A stretch of 64,000 bases of DNA from Alphaproteobacteria bacterium casp-alpha6 (GCA_001510135.1 LFER01000045.1:62001-126000); one strand, 5' to 3'; shown: positions 29,091-38,706, counted from the stretch's first letter. Notes: generated from the letters alone by a model not told the origin. Numbers and translations: made by a program.

Positions 29091-29936
29091 TCAACCTCGT
29101 TGTGAAGGGTGCCAAAAGGTCACCCCTTTTTCCAAAAGTGCCATAACGCCGTAAAACAGGCTGCCAGCAAGCGCTGCCACGACGATTTCTGCCCACACCA
29201 TATCAAGTGCTAACTGGCCCACTGATGTGGAAATTCGAAACCCCATCCCAACGATGGGAGAGCCAAAAAATTCGGCAACGATTGCCCCGATCAAAGCTAA
29301 GGTCGTCGAAATCTTTAGTCCGTTAAAGATAAAGGGCATGGCAACCGGAAGCTTCAGCTTGAAAAAGGTTTGCCACGCATTGGCCGCATAGGTCCGCATC
29401 AGATCCTGCTGGATCAAAGAACTTTCCCGCAAACCTGCAACTGCATTAATCAGCATAGGGAAGAACACCATGACAACCACCACCGCCGCTTTTGAATGCC
29501 AGTCAAAGCCAAACCACATGACCAATATAGGAGCTGTGCCAATGATGGGGAGGGCGGCCATAAAGCTTGCCACCGGTAAAAGCCCACGCTGCAGAAAGCT
29601 GTATCTCTCAACAAGAATGGCGACAAGAATGGCGCTTGCACAGCCAATCACATAGCCTCTCAGCGCTCCCTTGAGGAATGTTTGCACAAAATCCTTCCAC
29701 AATATTGGGAGATTTTCCGAGGCGGTTTGCACCACAAGACTGGGTGGCGGCAATATAACAAGCGGTACACCAAGTCCGCGCACGGTCAGTTCCCAGACAA
29801 GGATGATCGTTAGACCAAAAATGGTCGGAACCAAAAGACGGATACTGCGCCGCTGTGCCTGTGCACTGTCGGCAAGCTTGACATTAACGAACCATGCGGT
29901 CGCCCAAAGCAGCAATGCTAAGAAAACCAAAGTCAT
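29091..29936 (-). CDS. ABC transporter permease (BPD type, NMT1-associated)
   Basis: A 281-aa membrane protein with about six hydrophobic segments. The conserved cytoplasmic EAA-like loop 'LMRTYAANAWQTFFKLKLPVAMPFIFNGLKIS' contacts the ATPase. Its start overlaps the stop of the upstream permease gene (ATGA at 29933-29936). With 29933-30796 it forms a heterodimeric channel for the import system. Confidence 0.9.
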   Translation of the reverse strand: MTLVFLALLLWATAWFVNVKLADSAQAQRRSIRLLVPTIFGLTIILVWELTVRGLGVPLVILPPPSLVVQTASENLPILWKDFVQTFLKGALRGYVIGCASAILVAILVERYSFLQRGLLPVASFMAALPIIGTAPILVMWFGFDWHSKAAVVVVMVFFPMLINAVAGLRESSLIQQDLMRTYAANAWQTFFKLKLPVAMPFIFNGLKISTTLALIGAIVAEFFGSPIVGMGFRISTSVGQLALDMVWAEIVVAALAGSLFYGVMALLEKGVTFWHPSQRG

Positions 29937-30796
29937 GCCATGCCCATCCGCTTCAATGTGACCTGCTGTAGAAGATTTATGATCGCTACAAGCAGGGCTG
30001 CGAGCACGGCCGCACTCAGCAAGGCCGACCAGATCTGGATGGTCTGTCCGTAATAGGATCCCGCCAAAAGCCGCGCTCCCAATCCTTGAACTGCCCCTGT
30101 CGGAAGTTCACCTACAATCGCACCCACAAGACTTGCCGCGATCCCGATTTTTAGGGAGGCAAAGAGATAGGGCATGGAAGAGGGAAGTCGCAATTTCCAG
30201 AATGTTTCTGAGCGTGTGGCATTATAGGTTTTCAAAAGATCCAGCTCCATCCTGTCCGGACTGCGCAATCCTTTGACCATGCCCACCACCACGGGGAAAA
30301 AACTGAGGTATGCGCTGATAATGGCTTTGGGTAATAGCCCCTGAATACCAATGGAGTTCAATACCACAATAATCATCGGCGCAATTGCAAGAATAGGGAT
30401 CGTCTGAGAGGCAATCGCCCAAGGCATCACGCTCATGTCCATAGCGCGGTTGTGTACGATCCCCACGGCAAGAAGGATCCCCATTGATGTGCCAATTGCA
30501 AAGCCAAGCAAGGTAGAAGACAAGGTGATCCACCCATGGTACACAAGGCTGCGTTTGGAGGTGATCTTTTTCTCAACCGTTGTTTTCCAGATTTCTATGC
30601 CCACCTGATGGGGCGCTGGAAGGCGTGGTTTTTCCTGCGACAGGGTATCTTTGACCAGATCGGAAAAGGTCAGCTCAATATTTGCACGCCCCGCCTTGTT
30701 ATAGGCCCAAGCCGAATTCAGCGCGACTGCCGCCACGTACCAGATCACGACCAGCGCCGCGACAACAGTTAGAACTGGGATCAGAGCCTTTCGCAT
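29933..30796 (-). CDS. ABC transporter permease (BPD type), second subunit
   Basis: A 287-aa permease with an N-terminal membrane segment, a periplasmic insert (about residues 30-80), and five further segments. The EAA loop is 'LLKTYNATRSETFWKLRLPSSMPYLFASLKIG'. It is paralogous to the next gene and overlaps it by four bases. It acts with the ATPase gene at 30836. Confidence 0.9.
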   Translation of the reverse strand: MRKALIPVLTVVAALVVIWYVAAVALNSAWAYNKAGRANIELTFSDLVKDTLSQEKPRLPAPHQVGIEIWKTTVEKKITSKRSLVYHGWITLSSTLLGFAIGTSMGILLAVGIVHNRAMDMSVMPWAIASQTIPILAIAPMIIVVLNSIGIQGLLPKAIISAYLSFFPVVVGMVKGLRSPDRMELDLLKTYNATRSETFWKLRLPSSMPYLFASLKIGIAASLVGAIVGELPTGAVQGLGARLLAGSYYGQTIQIWSALLSAAVLAALLVAIINLLQQVTLKRMGMA

Positions 30797-30835
30797 CGCC
30801 TATTCGTCCTTAGATCTAAGGGCAGAGAGAGAAGT

Positions 30836-31618
30836 TCAATCATAAGAATGCCCCGCCCGCAAGCCTTCACGCACACGATGCGCGATTGCAATAAATTCAG
30901 GAGATTCACGGATATCCAGCGGCCGTTCGCGTGGCAACGTGCTGTCGATAACATCGCTGACGCGTCCCGGTCTTGGGGACATGACAACAATCTTTGTCGA
31001 CAAATAGACGGCCTCTGGGATGGAATGGGTCACAAAGCAAATGGTTTTTTGTGTCTCTTTCCACAGATCCAAAAGCTGTTCGTTGAGATGATCACGCACG
31101 ATTTCATCCAATGCGCCAAAGGGTTCGTCCATCAGAAGAATATCCGCGTCAAAAGCAAGTGCGCGCGCAATAGAGGCCCTTTGCTGCATTCCGCCTGACA
31201 ATTGCCATGGGAACTTCTTTTCAAAGTCCTGCAGGTCCACAAGCTTTAAGACTCGTTTGACCCGCTCTACCTGATCTGATTTGCTTATTCCCATGATTTC
31301 AAGCGGAAGGCGGATGTTCTTGCCTATAGTGCGCCAGGGATAAAGCCCAGCGGCCTGAAAGACATATCCATAGGCCCGCCTTTTGCGGGCCTCTTCAGGG
31401 CTCATCCCGTTCACCGTAATCTGGCCCGCAGTAGGGTGTTCCAAGTCTGCAGCCACCCGCAGGAAGGTTGTTTTCCCGCATCCAGATGGGCCAATAAAGC
31501 TCACGAATTCGCCCTTGTTTATTTCAAGGTTGATATCCTTGAGCGCATGCACAGGCCCATCCGCTGTCTCGAATGTCAAAGACAGGTTGCTGGCTGAGAT
31601 CACAGATTGAGCCGTCAT
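30836..31618 (-). CDS. ABC transporter ATP-binding protein (nitrate/taurine/NMT1 class)
   Basis: A 260-aa ATPase: Walker A 'FIGPSGCGKTTFLRVAADL', signature 'LSGGMQQRASIARALA', Walker B 'ILLMDEPFGALDE' and the H-loop 'CFVTHSIPEAVYLSTKIVVM'. I use the ATG at 31618 with AAGGACC upstream; an upstream TTG at 31636 is in frame but weaker. It lies between dihydropyrimidinase and the permease genes in one operon. Confidence 0.93.
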   Translation of the reverse strand: MTAQSVISASNLSLTFETADGPVHALKDINLEINKGEFVSFIGPSGCGKTTFLRVAADLEHPTAGQITVNGMSPEEARKRRAYGYVFQAAGLYPWRTIGKNIRLPLEIMGISKSDQVERVKRVLKLVDLQDFEKKFPWQLSGGMQQRASIARALAFDADILLMDEPFGALDEIVRDHLNEQLLDLWKETQKTICFVTHSIPEAVYLSTKIVVMSPRPGRVSDVIDSTLPRERPLDIRESPEFIAIAHRVREGLRAGHSYD

Positions 31619-31660
31619 AGGGTCCTTATCTTTCAAAACGTGGCATGGTCATGCACCGCA

Positions 31661-33121
31661 TTAGATACCGGCTGGAATATTCATCGGATCGCGGTGGATC
31701 TGTTTGGGGGCAGTCAGTTCTTTCCATTTGCTCAATGCAACATTGGCAGATGGGAAGGGCGGACGGGGCACAAAGCGTCCTCGTCCGGGGTTGGGCTGAC
31801 TGTTTTGTCCCCAAGCCCAGATGACTTCGCCCCGGCTGAGCGTAAAGCGGGATTGTGCAGTGACTTCAAAACCTTCAAAGACGTTGTAGTCCAGAATGGA
31901 GTGATGATTTGTTGGACTGATGGTTTTAGAAATTTTCGGATCCCAAACCACAATATCTGCATCTGCCCCTTCAACAATAGCGCCTTTCTTGGGGTAAATA
32001 TTGAGTATTTTGGCGATATTGGTGCTTGTTGCCGCCACAAATTCATTGGGGGTAAGCCGACCGGTTTCCACACCTTCGGTCCAAAGCACTGCAAGACGTT
32101 CCTCCAACCCGTTGGATCCATTGGGGATAAGGCAGAAATTATCTTTGCCCATCAGTTTCTGTTCGCTGGTAAAGGCGGCGTGATCGGTGGCCACCACCTG
32201 AAGAGAACCGGCCTGTAGCCCCGCCCAGAGACTTGCCTGATGGTCTTTGTTGCGAAACGGGGGGGACATCACGCGCCGTGCGGAATGCATCCAATCCCCT
32301 TTGAAATATTCGCTTTCATCAAGGGTGAGAAATTGGATCAAGGGTTCACCATATACGCGCATGCCCTTTTGCCGTGCGCGACGGATGGCTTCATGCGCCT
32401 GTTCGCAACTCACATGGACGATGTAAAGTGGCACGCCCGCAGCATCCGCAATGGTGATCGCGCGGTTTGCCGCTTCGCCTTCAAATTCAGGGGGACGGGA
32501 ATAGGCGTGTCCCTCTGGCCCTGTGATCCCCTTTGCCAGCATTTCCTGCTGCATGTCTGCTACAAGGTCGCCGTTTTCGGCATGCACCATAGGCAAAGCG
32601 CCAATTTCCCTGCATCTTTTGAAGCTTGCAAACATTTCATCATCTTCAATCATCAAAGCGCCCTTATAGGCCATGAAATGTTTAAAGGAATTGACGCCCA
32701 TATCGACGGCGTCTTTCATTTCGTTGAATACATTTTCGTTCCAGCCGGTGATCGCCATATGGTAACCGACGTCCGAACAAATCTGCGGCGCTGATTTGCG
32801 ATGCCATTCATTTATCGCATTTTTAATTGATCCATCTGCTCCGGGAAGGCAGAAATCGACCACCATCGTGGTGCCTCCAACGGCCGCAGCCCATGTCCCG
32901 GTTTCAAAAGTTTCTGCAGCTGTGGTCCCCATAAAAGGCATTTCAAGGTGGGTGTGCGGGTCAATCCCGCCAGGAATGACATAGGCGCCCTCTGCGTCGA
33001 TATATTCGTCCCCGCTCAGCTCCTCACCGATTTGTTTGATGATTTCATCTTCAATCAGAACATCGGCTTTCCAGGTGCGGTCTGCAGTGCAAACCATTCC
33101 GCCTTTGATCACTTTGCTCAT
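31661..33121 (-). CDS. Dihydropyrimidinase / D-hydantoinase
   Basis: A zinc amidohydrolase of 486 aa that opens the ring of 5,6-dihydrouracil and dihydrothymine. Metal ligands are visible in 'GGIDPHTHLEMPF' (HxH), the carboxylated lysine region 'GVNSFKHFMAYKG', 'PMVHAENGD', 'YIVHVSCEQAH' and 'VVATDHAAF'. It is the second step of the reductive pyrimidine pathway after PreA/PreT (35911-38578) and before the amidohydrolase at 33158. All sit in this locus. Confidence 0.94.
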   Translation of the reverse strand: MSKVIKGGMVCTADRTWKADVLIEDEIIKQIGEELSGDEYIDAEGAYVIPGGIDPHTHLEMPFMGTTAAETFETGTWAAAVGGTTMVVDFCLPGADGSIKNAINEWHRKSAPQICSDVGYHMAITGWNENVFNEMKDAVDMGVNSFKHFMAYKGALMIEDDEMFASFKRCREIGALPMVHAENGDLVADMQQEMLAKGITGPEGHAYSRPPEFEGEAANRAITIADAAGVPLYIVHVSCEQAHEAIRRARQKGMRVYGEPLIQFLTLDESEYFKGDWMHSARRVMSPPFRNKDHQASLWAGLQAGSLQVVATDHAAFTSEQKLMGKDNFCLIPNGSNGLEERLAVLWTEGVETGRLTPNEFVAATSTNIAKILNIYPKKGAIVEGADADIVVWDPKISKTISPTNHHSILDYNVFEGFEVTAQSRFTLSRGEVIWAWGQNSQPNPGRGRFVPRPPFPSANVALSKWKELTAPKQIHRDPMNIPAGI

Positions 33122-33157
33122 TTGTGTTCTCCTTTAAGGGTCGGTGATAGGTCCGCG

Positions 33158-34408
33158 TTATTCCACAATTTCTGCGGTTTCTAAGACCGCATGGAACAAA
33201 ACCTCTGCCCCCGCCGTGGACCAGTCTTTGGAAATTTCTTCGGCTTCATTATGGCTCAGCCCATCGACGCAGGGACACATTATCATGGCTGTAGGGGCCA
33301 CTTGGTTGATCCAGCAGGCATCATGGCCCGCGCCTGAAATGATGTCGCGGTGGGAATATCCCAGCCGTTCGGCCGCGTTGCGCACGGCGCGCACGCATGT
33401 GTCGTCAAAAGTGACAGGATCAAATCCGCCGACTTTTTCAAATTCGACCGATAAGCCCATGTCATCACAGATCTTTTGTGCTCCGGCTTTAAGGCGGGTT
33501 TCCATATCGGCGATGATATCTATGTTGGGACATCTGAAATCGACGGTAAAGACAACTTTTCCAGGGATCACATTGCGTGAATTTGGATAGACATCAATAT
33601 GTCCCGCCGCCCCGACGGCATGGGGGGCATGGCTCAGGGCAATCTCATCTACAAGATCAAGAATCCGCGCCATTCCAAGGCCCGCATTTTTGCGCATTGG
33701 CATGGGCGTTGAGCCTGTATGAGCATCTTTCCCCGTGATCGTTACCTGCATCCAGCTTAGCCCCTGACCATGGGTGACAACTCCTATGTCGACGCCTTCG
33801 GCCTCTAGAATCGGACCTTGTTCGATGTGCAGCTCAAAAAAGGCATGCATTTTACGCGCGCCCACTTCTTCTTCGCCACGCCAGCCGATACGCGTCAGCT
33901 CATCCCCGAATTTCTTTCCCTCCGCATCCACGCGGTCATATGCCCAGTCCTGAGTGTGAATACCTGCAAAAACACCGGAGGCCAGCATTGCCGGAGCATA
34001 GCGTGTGCCCTCTTCGTTGGTGAAATTCGTCACAACGATGGGATGACGGGTTTTGATGCCCATATCGTTTAGGCTTCGGATCACTTCAAGACCACCCAAA
34101 ACTCCCAAGACCCCATCATATTTTCCGCCCGTTGGCTGCGTATCCAGATGTGAGCCCACATAAACGGGCAGGGCGTCTAGATCTGTGCCTTTGCGCTCTG
34201 CGAACATATTGCCCATCTGGTCAAGACCCATGGTGCATCCCGCCTCTTCGCACCACTTCTGGAAAAGCGCGCGGCCTTTGCCGTCTTCATCCGTCAGGGT
34301 TTGCCGATTGTTGCCCCCTGCAACGCCGGGGCCGATTTTGGCCATTTCCATAAGGCTATCCCATAGCCTGTCGCCATTGATGCGAAGGTTTTCACCCGGT
34401 GCTGCCAT
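33158..34408 (-). CDS. Zn-dependent N-carbamoyl amino acid hydrolase (beta-ureidopropionase-type)
   Basis: A 416-aa M20-family amidohydrolase of the AmaB/allantoate amidohydrolase/PydC group. The metal site is in 'VYVGSHLDTQPTGGKYDGVLGV', 'FTNEEGTRY' and 'FELHIEQGPILE'; the dimerisation domain has 'HTGSTPMPMRKNAGLGMA' and the end has 'GAGHDACWI' and 'LSHNEAEE'. It would hydrolyse N-carbamoyl-beta-alanine to beta-alanine, CO2 and ammonia. ATG 34408 follows GGGAGAGG; an upstream frame to 34459 is not supported. It is the first gene of the operon and faces the RutR-like operator. Confidence 0.9.
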   Translation of the reverse strand: MAAPGENLRINGDRLWDSLMEMAKIGPGVAGGNNRQTLTDEDGKGRALFQKWCEEAGCTMGLDQMGNMFAERKGTDLDALPVYVGSHLDTQPTGGKYDGVLGVLGGLEVIRSLNDMGIKTRHPIVVTNFTNEEGTRYAPAMLASGVFAGIHTQDWAYDRVDAEGKKFGDELTRIGWRGEEEVGARKMHAFFELHIEQGPILEAEGVDIGVVTHGQGLSWMQVTITGKDAHTGSTPMPMRKNAGLGMARILDLVDEIALSHAPHAVGAAGHIDVYPNSRNVIPGKVVFTVDFRCPNIDIIADMETRLKAGAQKICDDMGLSVEFEKVGGFDPVTFDDTCVRAVRNAAERLGYSHRDIISGAGHDACWINQVAPTAMIMCPCVDGLSHNEAEEISKDWSTAGAEVLFHAVLETAEIVE

Positions 34409-34582
34409 TTTATCCTCTCCCTGTTCGTCGCATAGGGGTGTGGGGCCGCCCAATGCCACATGACTCGCTCACCCATGGAAAAAGGTATTCATTCACCTTA
34501 TTCGTTGCCACGAGGACGCTTTATATTTTCAGCATAGCCAAAGTTGGATTTTGACCATATGATAAATTTTACGCTAGACAGA

Positions 34583-34600
34583 GTTGACCGATCAGTCAAC
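34583..34600. promoter_or_regulatory. RutR-like operator
   Basis: GTTGACCGATCAGTCAAC is an 18-bp near-perfect dyad (one central mismatched pair) that resembles the RutR site TTGACC-N4-GGTCAA. It lies between the divergent amidohydrolase gene (start 34408) and the TetR gene (start 34670). On both strands TTGAC could serve as a -35 element. Repression by a neighbouring RutR paralogue, relieved by uracil or thymine, is inferred. Confidence 0.65.
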
Positions 34601-34669
34601 AAAGTTTCGCGCGCCCCAGAATACGAAACTTTGGAATTTTTCAACGTGCCTGAAATAAGATCAAAAAAG

Positions 34670-35275
34670 ATGGAAATTCGGGCAGAAAATGAAGGCCGTA
34701 TCCTCAAATCTGCAGAACGTGTGTTTGCGCGTCACGGGTTTCGGGGGTCGTCCATGCAAATGATTTCGGACGATGCATCGATTCCCAAGGCAAATATCCA
34801 TTACTATTTTTCCTCCAAAGAAAAACTCTATCGCCGTGTTGTGGAACGCATTTTCACTGTTTGGCTGGAGGCAGCTGACAGTTTCGAAACCTCACAGAAT
34901 CCGCGAGAGGCACTTTACAACTATATTCGCGAAAAAATGGAGATCAGCCGCCTTCATCCCGATGGATCAAAGGTTTGGGCCAATGAAGTCATTCATGGCG
35001 CACCGATCATACATGATTTTCTGACCTCGGCGCTAGAAGATTGGACAAACAGCCGTATCGCTGCAATGCGCGGCTGGATCGAAGAGGGAAAAATCCGTGA
35101 TATTGAACCCCGATGGATCCTTTACATGATCTGGGCTACAACACAGCATTATGCAGATTTCACCCATCAGATAGAAACCCTGAATAATGGAAAAGCTCTG
35201 TCCATAGATCAGTGGAAACAGGCGACGGACTCGGTATTTCATACCATCTGGGCAGGGCTCAAGCCAGAGGATTAG
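34670..35275 (+). CDS. TetR-family regulator, RutR-like (paralogue 1)
   Basis: A 201-aa TetR protein. The HTH is 'HGFRGSSMQMISDDASIPKANIHYYFSSKEKLYRRV', and the C-terminal domain has 'SRLHPDGSKVWANEVIHGAPII' and 'WATTQHYADFTHQI', shared with the next protein. I use the ATG at 34670 because the upstream open frame runs through the dyad operator. It lies seven bases upstream of its paralogue. Confidence 0.9.
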   Translation: MEIRAENEGRILKSAERVFARHGFRGSSMQMISDDASIPKANIHYYFSSKEKLYRRVVERIFTVWLEAADSFETSQNPREALYNYIREKMEISRLHPDGSKVWANEVIHGAPIIHDFLTSALEDWTNSRIAAMRGWIEEGKIRDIEPRWILYMIWATTQHYADFTHQIETLNNGKALSIDQWKQATDSVFHTIWAGLKPED

Positions 35276-35281
35276 TGTTTA

Positions 35282-35908
35282 ATGAAGGCCACAAGAAAAA
35301 AACCTCTGTCACGCATTCAAAAACAAAACCGCGCCACGATCCTTGAGGCGGCATTGAATGTTTTTTCGACCCATGGTTTTCGCGGGGCGACCTTGGACCA
35401 GATAGCGCAGGATGCGGGGCTCTCAAAACCCAACATCTTATATTATTTCGATGGAAAAGAAGCGATACATATAGCATTGTTAAGTCAGCTTCTTGATGCA
35501 TGGCTTGATCCTTTGCGTCGGCTGAACGCGGAGGGAGAGCCACGCGAAGAACTGATGCGTTATATTCGCCGCAAACTTCAGATGTCACGTGAATTCCCCC
35601 GTGAAAGCCGTTTGTTTGCCAATGAAATTGTTCAGGGTGCACCAAGGATCGAGGGATTTTTGAGCGGAGAATTGCGTGCGCTTGTGGATGAAAAGGCTAC
35701 TGTGCTGCAAACGTGGATGGATGCCGGGAAAATTGAACCGCTGGACCCCTATCACCTTTTGTTTTCTATCTGGGCGATGACCCAACATTATGCAGATTTT
35801 GAAGCCCAGATCCTAATGATCCGTTCGGGACAGATAAAGGATTCTCACGAAGGCTCTGACACCTTCGTGGAGACTATTTTCACCAAAATCCTTTTGCCGG
35901 AAACCTGA
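35282..35908 (+). CDS. TetR-family regulator, RutR-like (paralogue 2)
   Basis: A 208-aa RutR-type repressor: 'ILEAALNVFSTHGFRGATLDQIAQDAGLSKPNILYYFDGKEAIHIAL', and a C-terminal part with 'SREFPRESRLFANEIVQGAPRIEGFL' and 'WAMTQHYADFEAQI'. It resembles RutR more closely than the first paralogue does. The pair probably controls the pyrimidine operons on both sides. It converges on preA with only two bases between the genes. Confidence 0.92.
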   Translation: MKATRKKPLSRIQKQNRATILEAALNVFSTHGFRGATLDQIAQDAGLSKPNILYYFDGKEAIHIALLSQLLDAWLDPLRRLNAEGEPREELMRYIRRKLQMSREFPRESRLFANEIVQGAPRIEGFLSGELRALVDEKATVLQTWMDAGKIEPLDPYHLLFSIWAMTQHYADFEAQILMIRSGQIKDSHEGSDTFVETIFTKILLPET

Positions 35909-35910
35909 CC

Positions 35911-37215
35911 TTATTCAGCGGCATTGGCAAAGGGATTGTTTGGGTGCTTTGTCCAATCCCTGTGCTCGGCGGCCACGGGAACACCTGTGCGTTCATCCAT
36001 CGCACCCACTGCAAGCGTTTCCATGGTGATACATCCCTCAACAGGACAGACATTGACGCATAGGTTGCAGGCAACACATTCATCGTCTTTTACATCAAAG
36101 ACGCGTTCAGGGGACATGGAAATCGCCTGATGGCTGGTGTCTTCACAGGCGGCATAGCAGCGCCCACATTTGATGCAGGCATCCTGATCGATCCGCGCTT
36201 TTGTCACATGGTTAAGGTTCAGGTATTGCCAATCGACAACCTTTGGCACAGCCGCGCCGACAAAATCATCGATGGAGTGATATCCCTTTTCATCCATCCA
36301 TTGGGAAAGACCCGAAATCATTTCCTGAACGATCTTGAAGCCATATGTCATCGCAGCGGTGCAGACCTGCACATTAGACGCACCCAGTGCCATGAACTCT
36401 GCTGCATCCCGCCATGTTGTTACGCCACCAATTCCCGAAATGGGAAGTCCGGCGGTCTGTGGGTTGCGTGCAATTTGAGCAACCATATTCATGGCAATAG
36501 GTTTTACTGCGGGTCCGCAATATCCACCATGGGTCCCTTTCCCATCAATCGTGGGCGTGGGGGCCATGATATCAAGATCAACGCCGGTAATCGATGTTAT
36601 GGTATTTATGAGGCTGACCGCATCTGCACCGCCATCTTTTGCAGCGCGTGCTGGATGCGTGATATCCGCAATATTGGGTGTGAGTTTCACGATGCAAGGC
36701 ATGCGCGTTGTCTCTTTCACCCAGCGCGTGACCATTTCTACATAATCAGGAACCTGCCCGACGGCAGACCCCATTCCGCGCTCTGCCATTCCATGAGGGC
36801 AGCCAAAGTTTAATTCAACACCATCCGCGCCCGTTTCTTCAATGAGGGGAAGAATGGTTTTCCATTCCTGTTCTTCGCAAGGTACCATCAGAGACACAAC
36901 CAAAGCGCGGTCGGGATAGTCCCGTTTCACCGCCTTGATCTCGCGCAGGTTGACTTCGAGAGGTCTGTCTGTGATCAGTTCGATGTTATTGAGCCCAAGC
37001 AAGCGGCGATCCGCACCCCAGATGGCACCGTAACGGGGACCGCTTACATTTACGATGGGGGGGCCTTCTGATCCCAGCGTTTTCCACACAACACCGCCCC
37101 AGCCCGCTTCAAACGCGCGGCGCACATTATATTCCTTGTCTGTTGGCGGGGCGGATGCCAGCCAAAAAGGATTGGGAGATTTTATTCCTAGAAAGTCACT
37201 TTGTAAGTTCGCCAT
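35911..37215 (-). CDS. preA: NAD-dependent dihydropyrimidine dehydrogenase, PreA subunit
   Basis: A 434-aa FMN and Fe-S protein that reduces uracil and thymine. The FMN barrel starts 'FLGIKSPNPFWLASAPPTD' and contains 'ELNFGCPHGMAERGMGSA', with the catalytic Cys in this loop region, 'VKLTPNI' and 'GIGGVTTWRDAAEF'. The C-terminus has two 4Fe-4S clusters: 'DACIKCGRCYAACED' and 'DECVACNLCVNVCPVEGC'. It lies 28 bp downstream of preT. Confidence 0.95.
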   Translation of the reverse strand: MANLQSDFLGIKSPNPFWLASAPPTDKEYNVRRAFEAGWGGVVWKTLGSEGPPIVNVSGPRYGAIWGADRRLLGLNNIELITDRPLEVNLREIKAVKRDYPDRALVVSLMVPCEEQEWKTILPLIEETGADGVELNFGCPHGMAERGMGSAVGQVPDYVEMVTRWVKETTRMPCIVKLTPNIADITHPARAAKDGGADAVSLINTITSITGVDLDIMAPTPTIDGKGTHGGYCGPAVKPIAMNMVAQIARNPQTAGLPISGIGGVTTWRDAAEFMALGASNVQVCTAAMTYGFKIVQEMISGLSQWMDEKGYHSIDDFVGAAVPKVVDWQYLNLNHVTKARIDQDACIKCGRCYAACEDTSHQAISMSPERVFDVKDDECVACNLCVNVCPVEGCITMETLAVGAMDERTGVPVAAEHRDWTKHPNNPFANAAE

Positions 37216-37243
37216 GTGAAACGTCCTTTGCTGCTTCTGGGGC

Positions 37244-38578
37244 TTAGCCCATCAATGTTCTATGAATGTCTTCTGCGGCATTGCGTCCTTCTGCAACCGC
37301 CGTCACGGTCAGGTCATCCCCGCCGCTGGCACAGTCTCCGCCAGCCCAGATCGCGGGATGGGAGGTGCGGCCATTTTCACCGACCTCTATCTTACGTCCG
37401 TCGGTTTTCACCAGATCTGGGGTATCTTCCAACGTTTGACCTATCGCTTTTAAGACCTGATCTGCTGGCAGACGGAATGTATCCTCTGTGCGCTCCAACC
37501 CGTTTGGCCCTTCGACCGTGTAAGAAAATTCAACCTCGCGCACCGCCCCGTTTCCATGAACGGCAATCGGTTCTGCATTTGTGATAATATTTACGCCGCG
37601 AGAGGCTGCCAAATCCTGTTCGTATTTGGATGCATTCATGCGCGCGCGTCCTCTGCGATAGACAAGATGGACATTCTGTGCGCCCAAGAGCTTGGATTGC
37701 ACAGCGGCGTCCACAGCCGTCATACCGCCGCCGATTACGACAACATGACGGCCCACCGGTAAAGTAGAAAGGTCGCTGCTTTGGCGTAGGTCTGCAATGA
37801 ACGATACCGCATCGCGCACCTCGTCTTTTTCCTCACCTGCCAAACCAAGTGCATTTACCCCCGCGAGCCCCATACCCAAAAAGACAGCATCATAGGTGTC
37901 AATGAGGTCGGAAAGAGACATGTCGCGTCCCAGAGCCTTTCCGGTTTCAATATCAATCCCGCCAATTGCGAGAAGCCATTCCACTTCTTTGGCGGCAAAA
38001 TCATCTGTAGATTTGTATGCTGCGATACCAAATTCGTTCAGACCCCCTGCTTTCGGGCGCGCATCAAAGATTTTGACGTTATGGCCATGCATGGCCAAAC
38101 GGTGCGCACAGGAAAGCCCTGCAGGTCCTGCGCCGATCACAGCGACGGTCTTACCCGTTTCCGCCGCGCGTTGAAACGGGTGGCTGGCAGATCGCATAAT
38201 TGTATCTGTTGCAAATCGTTGTAGACGACCGATATCGACAGGCTGTCCTTCTGCCGCTTCACGCACGCAGGCTTCTTCGCAGAGCGTTTCTGTCGGGCAA
38301 ACCCGTGCGCACATGCCGCCGAGTATGTTTTGAGAGAGGATTGTGCGTGCAGCGGACTCGGGTGTGCCGGTTGCGATCTGACGGATAAACAGAGGAATAT
38401 CTATATCCGTGGGACAGGCCGTGATACAAGGTGCATCGTGGCAGAAATAACAGCGATCTGCCGCAACAAGTGCTTCATGGGCGTCGAGTGGCGGATGAAG
38501 ATCGGAAAAATTTTCAGCATAGTCTTGGCTGGTGAGGCGCGATGAGCAAACGCCTTGTGCAGAATTTGGCTGTGACAC
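37244..38578 (-). CDS. preT: NAD-dependent dihydropyrimidine dehydrogenase, PreT subunit
   Basis: The FAD and NAD subunit (444 aa), similar to the glutamate synthase small chain. N-terminal Fe-S cysteines lie in 'ADRCYFCHDAPCITACPTDIDIP' and 'GGMCARVCPTETLCEEACVR', the FAD motif is 'VAVIGAGPAGLSCAHRLAMHG', the NAD motif is 'VVVIGGGMTAVDAA', and the end has 'AIWAGGDCASGG'. I place the start at GTG 38578 after AGGAG; a TTG at 38608 has no site. It passes electrons from NADH to PreA. Confidence 0.93.
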   Translation of the reverse strand: MSQPNSAQGVCSSRLTSQDYAENFSDLHPPLDAHEALVAADRCYFCHDAPCITACPTDIDIPLFIRQIATGTPESAARTILSQNILGGMCARVCPTETLCEEACVREAAEGQPVDIGRLQRFATDTIMRSASHPFQRAAETGKTVAVIGAGPAGLSCAHRLAMHGHNVKIFDARPKAGGLNEFGIAAYKSTDDFAAKEVEWLLAIGGIDIETGKALGRDMSLSDLIDTYDAVFLGMGLAGVNALGLAGEEKDEVRDAVSFIADLRQSSDLSTLPVGRHVVVIGGGMTAVDAAVQSKLLGAQNVHLVYRRGRARMNASKYEQDLAASRGVNIITNAEPIAVHGNGAVREVEFSYTVEGPNGLERTEDTFRLPADQVLKAIGQTLEDTPDLVKTDGRKIEVGENGRTSHPAIWAGGDCASGGDDLTVTAVAEGRNAAEDIHRTLMG

Positions 38579-38706
38579 GGATGTCTCCTGGCTGCTATTG
38601 TTTCGCAAAGCATTGCACAGAGAAATTATTTTATCAATTGGTAAAATTTAAACTTATTGGCTTCCCCATATTTTTGCGCCATCGTCGCGCCAAAGGAACC
38701 AGCGTA

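Noticed and set aside
34544-34669. N-terminal extension of the first TetR protein
   Set aside because: The extension would translate through the dyad operator, and the HTH domain begins normally at the ATG at 34670.
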